Positions 1 to 4,276 of a stretch of 6,187 nucleotides of DNA are shown piece by piece. Within the stretch, counting starts at the first letter, position 1; each line of letters begins with the position of its first letter. Origin of the DNA: Alphaproteobacteria bacterium. GTDB taxonomy: Bacteria > Pseudomonadota > Alphaproteobacteria > JABAAW01. The stretch spans positions 1-6,187 of the forward strand of contig JABAAA010000036.1 of NCBI GenBank assembly GCA_014239005.1, given 5' to 3'. A program made the translations under genes and the position numbers. Below the pieces are notes generated by a model, which saw only the letters and a program-made list of their open reading frames with translations, searched no databases and was not told where the DNA came from.

Positions 1-660
1 TCAACTTCCGATCTTGCCATCGTCGCGTTGGAGCTGCCTGCCCGCTATTCTCTTTCTTCGGATAGCTCTGTTGCGACGGGTGTCTTCGGGCAAAGGCAAG
101 CCCTGCCTGACCAAGCTTTCGTTCATGATGGGCAGCTGACGAAAAGGCATGTGCGTGCGCTCACGCTTGCAGCCCTCGTCTTGCAACGCGACGCATTGTT
201 GTGGGATGTGGGAGCGGGCGCAGGTTCGGTCGCGATCGAATGGTGTCTCGGCGGCGGACGCGCCGTTGCCGTCGAACGTCATCCGCAACGCGTGGGGTTC
301 ATCGAGCAGAACCGTGCGCGATTCGCGCTCGAAGACCGCTTGGACATCGTTCCGACAAGCGCGCAGGATTTCCTCCTTCGCGGCGCGTCTGCTATTCAGA
401 TGGTGCGTCCGCAGGCGATCTTCGTCGGCGGTGGGCTCGACAAAGAATTGTTGGAGCGTTTGCTCGCGTCGCTTGCTTCCGACGGCAGGTTGGTCGCCAA
501 CGCCGTTTCGCTTGCAGGTGAAAGCGTTCTTTCCGAAGCCTATCGAACGCACGGCGGTGAGCTCACGCGCATCGCGGTCGCGCACGCGCAGCCGTTGGGA
601 ACGTCGCACCACGCCTTTTCGCCGCAACGAGAGGTTGTGCAATATGTCCGTCGTGTCTGA
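1..660 (+). CDS. cobL: Precorrin-6Y C5,15-methyltransferase (decarboxylating), C-terminal CbiT part; 5' end missing
   Basis: The reading frame is open from the first base, so the gene begins upstream; 219 codons are visible and end in TGA at 658-660. The full family protein is roughly 400 residues: an N-terminal CbiE methyltransferase followed by a CbiT methyltransferase. The first visible residues (DLAIVALEL) look like the end of CbiE. CbiT follows, with HDGQLTKRHVRALTLAAL as its entry motif and WDVGAGAGSVAIEW (nt 202-243) as the glycine-rich SAM-binding loop. FVGGG (nt 421-435), GRLVANAV and GGELTRIAVA near the end are also typical. In the family, the enzyme methylates C5 and C15 of the corrin ring and removes the acetate carboxyl at C12, in the cytoplasm. 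The end overlaps cobI by 17 bases. In an anaerobic-type pathway the same fold would be called CbiET; the window cannot separate the two. Family call very secure. Confidence 0.95.
   Translation, partial: STSDLAIVALELPARYSLSSDSSVATGVFGQRQALPDQAFVHDGQLTKRHVRALTLAALVLQRDALLWDVGAGAGSVAIEWCLGGGRAVAVERHPQRVGFIEQNRARFALEDRLDIVPTSAQDFLLRGASAIQMVRPQAIFVGGGLDKELLERLLASLASDGRLVANAVSLAGESVLSEAYRTHGGELTRIAVAHAQPLGTSHHAFSPQREVVQYVRRV
629..634 (+). promoter_or_regulatory. Ribosome binding site of cobI
   Basis: GAGAGG lies nine bases before the cobI ATG, inside the last codons of cobL. It supports ATG 644 as the start and means that ribosomes finishing cobL pass over this site, so the two genes are probably translated in a coupled way. 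Confidence 0.6.
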
Positions 661-1411
661 CAAGTCCTCTCTCACGCCGCGGCTTTACGGGGTGGGGATC
701 GGTCCCGGCGCGTCGGATTTAATCACGCTCCGCGCGCGTGCTGTTATCAAGCGCGTGTCCGTTCTCGCCTATCCTTGTCCTCCCGACAAGCCTTCGCTGG
801 CGCGTCGGATCGTCGCTCCGCATGCGCGCAAACATTTTTTTTGGCGCGCTCGAGTAACCGAGCTGCCGATCGCCATGACGCTCGATGTACGACGTTTTCC
901 CGACCACGAGGTCTATGCACGGGCGGCGCGAGCGATTGAGAGGCATGTGCTTGCAGGTCGTTCGGTCGCCTACCTTTGCGAGGGGGACGCGACGCTTTAC
1001 GGCTCGTTCCTCTACCTTCTTCCGCACCTGCGTGATGTGCCTGTCGAGATCGTTCCGGGCGTCTCCGCTCCGATGAGCGGCGCTGCGTTGTTGCAAACGC
1101 CGCTGGCGCAAGGCAACCAGTGCTTCGCCGTGCTGCCCGCTTCCGCCTCGCTTCCTGTCTTGGAGCGCGCGCTTCAGGCTTGCGAGAGCGTCGTCTTCGT
1201 CAAGGTCGGAAAACACTGGCGAAAAGTCTGTACTCTGTTGCAGAAGAACAACCGCATGCGCGATGCTCGTTATGTCGCTTACGCCACCTTTTCCCAGCAG
1301 CATTGTGCGCCGTTGAGTGCGCTTGCGGCGGACGCATCCTTTCGTGCACCGTATTTTTCCATGATCTTTTCCCCCGCTGCGACGGACAAGGCAACATCGA
1401 AAAAATCATGA
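644..1411 (+). CDS. cobI: Precorrin-2 C20-methyltransferase
   Basis: This is a 255-residue SAM-dependent methyltransferase of the tetrapyrrole methylase fold. It adds the C20 methyl group to precorrin-2, giving precorrin-3A, the committing step from the shared sirohaem/B12 branch to corrin synthesis. Near the N-terminus LYGVGIGPG (residues 14-22) is the family's first glycine motif. CEGDATLYGS (112-121) and VPGVSA (137-142) are the SAM and substrate-site motifs. LAYPCP, PSLARRIVAPH and the C-terminal APYFSMIF are specific to CobI/CbiL. Length is close to the usual 235-250. The ATG at 644 is chosen because the glycine motif follows it closely and GAGAGG lies nine bases upstream; the frame stays open further upstream inside cobL, but that stretch is out-of-frame shadow. 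The gene overlaps cobL by 17 bases and the next gene by four. Residues around 60-70 (HARKHFFWRARV) include an eight-T run and look unusual. If the pathway uses early cobalt insertion, the name would be cbiL. Confidence 0.95.
   Translation: MSVVSDKSSLTPRLYGVGIGPGASDLITLRARAVIKRVSVLAYPCPPDKPSLARRIVAPHARKHFFWRARVTELPIAMTLDVRRFPDHEVYARAARAIERHVLAGRSVAYLCEGDATLYGSFLYLLPHLRDVPVEIVPGVSAPMSGAALLQTPLAQGNQCFAVLPASASLPVLERALQACESVVFVKVGKHWRKVCTLLQKNNRMRDARYVAYATFSQQHCAPLSALAADASFRAPYFSMIFSPAATDKATSKKS
1408..1411 (+). promoter_or_regulatory. ATGA stop-start overlap, cobI to cbiG-cobJ
   Basis: The cobI stop (TGA, 1409-1411) and the cbiG-cobJ start (ATG, 1408-1410) share bases. The only purine-rich stretch upstream, AAGG at 1388-1391, is sixteen bases away, which is far for a ribosome site, so re-initiation by the terminating ribosome is the likely route. 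That last point is inference. Confidence 0.6.
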
Positions 1412-3384
1412 CGAATTTCTCGCCCTACTCTTCCTCTTCGCGCCCCGCGCTCGCGTTCTTCGCGCCAAGCTCTCGCATGGCAGAGGCAAAAACCTTGTCG
1501 ACACATTGCTACGAACAAGGATGGCTCGTCTCGTGCCATCCCCTTGCACGCGCTGCGATCGCCGAGGCATTCGTGCAAGGGCGTGCCGTCGTGGGTTGGT
1601 GCGCGCCCGCCATTCTCGTTCGCGCCGTTCCTTGGACGGACAAGCGACGCGACAGCCCCGTGCTATGTTTTCCTCCTGTTTCCGACGGGCAGGCTGTCTT
1701 GCTCGCGCTGTCGGGGTGGCATCACGGCGGAAACGTCGTCGCGCGCGCGTTGCAGCGGGCTTGGCGAGAGGGAAAGGTCGAGACGGACGCAGAAGAAAAA
1801 GAGCAAGGAGAGGGGGAGCGTCTGTTCGTCGTGGGGGGCTCGGCGACAGAAGAGACGTTGGGCTTTTCGCTCGAAGACCCGCCGCAGGGATGGAGCGTGC
1901 AGGGTGATGCGGACGGAGTGCTGAAAGCCCTCGCGCGAGAAGAAAAGTTTCCTTGCCAGGTCGTCGGGGAAGCCTGTGGCGGTTTCCCGCCGCAGCACTT
2001 TTTCGACCTTGCGAGCAAGGCGAGCAAGCGGGGGCAAGAGCAAAAATTCGGAATCAAAAAAAGGATTGCGGTCGGCTTTCGCAGGCAACGGGAGGGTGCG
2101 GATTTGCGCCTTGTGCCGCGTTGTGTGACGCTGGGGGTGGGTTGCGTGCGCGGCGCGTCGATGGAGGAGATCGCCGAGCTGGTCGATGCGTGCTTTGCCG
2201 AAGCGGACATCGAGGCTGCGTCGGTTGCGGGCATAGCGAGCGTGTCGTTGAAGCGCACCGAGCGCGGACTTTTGCAATTTGCCGAACGTCGTGGTTTTCC
2301 GTTGCGTTTTTTTTCTTCACAGCGTTTGTCGTGCGAGGTCGCGCGTCACGCCTTGTCGCAAGAAGAAGTGGTGGAGCGTGCGACCGGCACGCCGAATGTT
2401 GCCGAGGCGGCGGCGTTGGCACTTGCTGTTGCGCCCAAAAAAGAAGGGGTGGAGGAGGGGGCAGGCGCGCGTCTTTTGTTGGGCAAGCGCAAATCGACAA
2501 AGGTCACTTGCGCCTTGGCAGTAGCACCTTGCGCGCTGCCTGCGTCGATGTTGGCAGGGGAGAGGAACGGCGTGCTGACGTTGGTGGGCTTGGGTCCGGG
2601 GAGAGCCTCCGAGCGCACAGCTGCCGCAGCGCGTGCCTTGCGCGAAGCTGAGGGTGTTGTAGGCTACGAGGGTTATGTCGCGCTGTTGGAAGAGGGGGAG
2701 ACGCGTGCCGAGCTGTTTCGTTCTGCCATCGGCAGCGAAGAGCTGCGCGCACGACACGCGCTCGCCTTGGCGCGTGAGGGGAAAAACACGGTGCTGCTCG
2801 GCTCAGGCGATGCGGGCGTCTACGGGTTGGCGGCGCTGGTGTGGCAAATCCTTGCCGAAGAATCACATGAAAAATCACATGAAAAATCGCACGAACTTTC
2901 TAGCGCCAAGGTTCCTGTCGAGTTTCCTGTCGAGGTTCGTCAGGTGAGCGGAGTCTCTGCCATGCACGCGCTGGCAGCGCGGTTGGGGGCGCCGCTCGGC
3001 GACGATTTTTGTGCCATCTCCCTTTCCGATGTCATGACTCGCGAGAAGACGATCGTGCAGCGCATCGAGGCGGCGGCGAAAGGCGATTTCGTCGTCGCCC
3101 TCTACAACCCGCAGAGTCGATTGCGGCGCGCCTTGTTGCCGCGCGCGCTCGCGTTGTTGCGCGCGCATCGCCCGCCCGATGCGCCCGTCGCGTTTGGCAG
3201 AAATATCGGGCGCAAGGATGAGTGCGTGAAGGTTGCGAGCTTGCAAGATGTGCAAGATGTTGATGCCGATTCTGTCGACATGCACACGCTCGTCGTCGTC
3301 GGCAACAGCAAGACGAAGCGATACGATTCTCCCTACGGAGCGCGCCTCTACACGGAGCGCGGCTACAGGTTGAAGGGGGGATGA
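1408..3384 (+). CDS. cobJ: Fused CbiG-type protein and precorrin-3B C17-methyltransferase (CbiG-CobJ)
   Basis: The 658-residue protein joins two B12 enzymes. Residues 1-385 are CbiG-like: an N-terminal part with VVGWCAPAILVRAVPW and SGWHHGGN (102-109), a middle part with DPPQGW, and a CobE/CbiG C-terminal part with LGVGCVRG (242-249), AGIASVSLK and KRKS (360-363). Residues about 388-658 are CobJ/CbiH: LVGLGPG (392-398), GSGDAGVYG (465-473), FCAISLSD, VALYNPQS, GRNIGRKDE and LVVVGNSKT. In the families, CobJ methylates C17 and contracts the ring, while CbiG opens the resulting lactone in the anaerobic route; CobE, the matching small protein of aerobic operons, has a poorly fixed role. The ATG at 1408 overlaps the cobI stop as ATGA. 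Two 12-base tandem repeats swell a CobJ loop (residues 486-509). VSGVSA (513-518) and LGDDF replace what I recall as VPGVSA and LGHDF. Similar fusions are known in alphaproteobacteria. Which CbiG activity survives is not decidable here. Confidence 0.93.
   Translation: MTNFSPYSSSSRPALAFFAPSSRMAEAKTLSTHCYEQGWLVSCHPLARAAIAEAFVQGRAVVGWCAPAILVRAVPWTDKRRDSPVLCFPPVSDGQAVLLALSGWHHGGNVVARALQRAWREGKVETDAEEKEQGEGERLFVVGGSATEETLGFSLEDPPQGWSVQGDADGVLKALAREEKFPCQVVGEACGGFPPQHFFDLASKASKRGQEQKFGIKKRIAVGFRRQREGADLRLVPRCVTLGVGCVRGASMEEIAELVDACFAEADIEAASVAGIASVSLKRTERGLLQFAERRGFPLRFFSSQRLSCEVARHALSQEEVVERATGTPNVAEAAALALAVAPKKEGVEEGAGARLLLGKRKSTKVTCALAVAPCALPASMLAGERNGVLTLVGLGPGRASERTAAAARALREAEGVVGYEGYVALLEEGETRAELFRSAIGSEELRARHALALAREGKNTVLLGSGDAGVYGLAALVWQILAEESHEKSHEKSHELSSAKVPVEFPVEVRQVSGVSAMHALAARLGAPLGDDFCAISLSDVMTREKTIVQRIEAAAKGDFVVALYNPQSRLRRALLPRALALLRAHRPPDAPVAFGRNIGRKDECVKVASLQDVQDVDADSVDMHTLVVVGNSKTKRYDSPYGARLYTERGYRLKGG
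2011..2028 (+). repeat. 9-base tandem duplication in the CbiG part
   Basis: GCGAGCAAG occurs twice in a row and encodes ASKASK in the poorly conserved stretch between the middle part and the CobE-like part of CbiG. It sits just upstream of a seven-A run at 2056-2062. Confidence 0.7.
2863..2898 (+). repeat. In-frame 12-base tandem repeat in cobJ (SHEK units)
   Basis: Unit TCACATGAAAAA occurs at 2863-2874; the copy at 2875-2886 differs by no base and the third, at 2887-2898, begins TCGCACGAA and then diverges. It encodes SHEKSHEKSHE from residue 486. It lies between the GSGDAGVYG and VSGVSA motifs, where homologues have a surface loop of variable length, so the fold can probably tolerate it. 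Confidence 0.85.
2911..2934 (+). repeat. Second 12-base duplication in cobJ (PVE units)
   Basis: GTTCCTGTCGAG (2911-2922) is followed by TTTCCTGTCGAG (2923-2934), differing only in the first base, and encodes VPVEFPVE. It starts twelve bases after the SHEK repeat ends, yet its unit is unrelated. One copy probably corresponds to the normal strand leading into VSGVSA; the other looks like a duplication. Confidence 0.75.
3242..3259 (+). repeat. 9-base tandem duplication near the cobJ 3' end
   Basis: TGCAAGATG is repeated exactly, giving LQDVQDVDAD between the conserved GRNIGRKDE and VDMHTLVVVGNS segments. Homologues have a shorter link here, so one copy is probably extra. Confidence 0.65.
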
Positions 3385-3389
3385 GCGTG
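3373..3389 (+). promoter_or_regulatory. Ribosome binding region and start choice of cobM
   Basis: AAGGGGGG (3373-3380) touches the ATG at 3381, which is too close for normal Shine-Dalgarno use, but is six bases from the in-frame GTG at 3387. A second candidate, AGG at 3367-3369, is eleven bases from the ATG. The ATG forms an ATGA overlap with the cobJ stop and is the default, but GTG 3387 is a real alternative that would shorten the protein by two residues. Confidence 0.45.
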
Positions 3390-4259
3390 AAGACAAAAGA
3401 TTCTCCAAAAAATTCTCCGAAAAATTCTCCGAAAAATTCTGAAGGAGCTGTTGTGGATTTTGTCGGGGCAGGTCCTGGCGCGCCCGATCTTTTGACGCTA
3501 CGCGCCGATCGACTGATTCGCCGTGCGCAAGTGTTGGTGTATGCCGGCTCGCTAGTGCCGAATTCGGTCGTCGCTTTGGCAGCGCAAGCGGAAAAACACG
3601 ACACCTCTTCGATGGTGCGGGAAGAGATTTTGAAGTTGTTGCACGCGCGCGCGCTTGCGGGGTTGCGTGTCGTGCGTTTGCATTCGGGAGATCCTTCGCT
3701 GTACGGAGCGATCGCCGAGCAGATTCACGCGCTTCGTGCAGGGGGTGTCGCCACGCGCATGACGCCTGGCGTTCCTGCTTTCGCTGCTGCCGCCGCTGCC
3801 TTGAGCTTGGAGTTGACCTTGCCTGAGGTGAGCCAAACGGTGATTCTGACTCGCACGGCGGTGCGCGCTTCTTCGATGCCTGAGGGCGAGGAGCTGGCGC
3901 GTTTGGGGGCGAGCGGGGCGACGCTTGCCATTCATCTTTCGATCAACAACCTCGCCTTCGTCTGCCGCACGCTCACGCCTCTTTACGGCGAGAATTGTCC
4001 GGTCGTCGTCGCCTTTCGAGTGGGGTGGAGCGACGAGAGGTTCTTACACGGCACGCTCGCCGACATCCGTGGGCAAGTGAAAGACGCGAAGATCACGCGC
4101 ACCGCGCTCGTCTTTGTAGGACGCGTGCTTGCGCACGAGCGGCAACGGGCAGCGGTCGATCGCGCCTCCAAGCTTTACGACGCTGCCCACAGCCATTGCC
4201 TTCGCCCGTCGTCTGCTATGTCCCCTTTGCCGTCCTCTTCGCCGTCTTCGTCTTCTTGA
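3381..4259 (+). CDS. cobM: Precorrin-4 C11-methyltransferase
   Basis: This 292-residue tetrapyrrole methylase transfers a methyl group from SAM to C11 of precorrin-4, the step after CobJ. VGAGPG (28-33) followed by PDLLTLRADRLI, the family marker YAGSLV, LHSGDPSLYG (100-109), TPGVPA (128-133), TLPEVSQTVILTR and AIHLSINN all fit CobM/CbiF. The usual length is about 250-260 residues; the excess sits at both ends. The N-terminus carries four NSPK-like units before the first strand, and after SKLYDAAHSHCLRP, where the family normally ends, there is a proline-serine tail (PSSS units). The ATG at 3381 overlaps the cobJ stop as ATGA. A GTG at 3387 in the same frame is a possible alternative, because the AAGGGGGG just before the ATG would sit six bases from it. 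If cobalt is inserted early, cbiF would be the better name. Family call secure; exact start less so. Confidence 0.94.
   Translation: MSVKTKDSPKNSPKNSPKNSEGAVVDFVGAGPGAPDLLTLRADRLIRRAQVLVYAGSLVPNSVVALAAQAEKHDTSSMVREEILKLLHARALAGLRVVRLHSGDPSLYGAIAEQIHALRAGGVATRMTPGVPAFAAAAAALSLELTLPEVSQTVILTRTAVRASSMPEGEELARLGASGATLAIHLSINNLAFVCRTLTPLYGENCPVVVAFRVGWSDERFLHGTLADIRGQVKDAKITRTALVFVGRVLAHERQRAAVDRASKLYDAAHSHCLRPSSAMSPLPSSSPSSSS
3399..3440 (+). repeat. In-frame 12-base tandem repeat at the cobM 5' end (NSPK units)
   Basis: Two identical units AATTCTCCGAAA (3411-3422, 3423-3434) are flanked by GATTCTCCAAAA (3399-3410) and a half unit AATTCT (3435-3440). They encode DSPKNSPKNSPKNS at residues 7-20, ahead of the first strand of the methyltransferase fold. 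AT-rich compared with the surrounding gene. Confidence 0.88.
4230..4253 (+). repeat. Degenerate 12-base period in the cobM serine tail
   Basis: CCGTCCTCTTCG (4230-4241) and CCGTCTTCGTCT (4242-4253) both encode PSSS; at base level they agree only in part. The stretch lies just before the stop, beyond where CobM homologues usually end. It may be an old duplication or simple serine-rich drift. Confidence 0.5.
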
Positions 4260-4276
4260 GTTTGAGTGCTTGTGTG

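Noticed and set aside
149..643. A longer cobI reading frame extending back into cobL
   Set aside because: The extension is the shadow of cobL in another frame, has no CobI homology, and the ATG at 644 has a good ribosome site and the right distance to the glycine motif.
1120..1407. A longer cbiG-cobJ frame extending back into cobI
   Set aside because: The extra residues are an arginine-rich out-of-frame reading of cobI; the ATGA overlap at 1408 fits both the operon pattern and the usual CbiG N-terminus.
2863..2934. Short regularly repeated units as a possible CRISPR array
   Set aside because: Units are 12 bases, directly adjacent, in frame and translated, with no spacers.
4190..4276. A hydrophobic stretch upstream of the uvrC ATG (FAVLFAVFVFLSLSAC) resembling a lipoprotein signal peptide
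   Set aside because: It is the uvrC frame read through the cobM tail. There is no credible start just before it, UvrC is cytoplasmic, and the normal N-terminus begins at the ATG at 4277.
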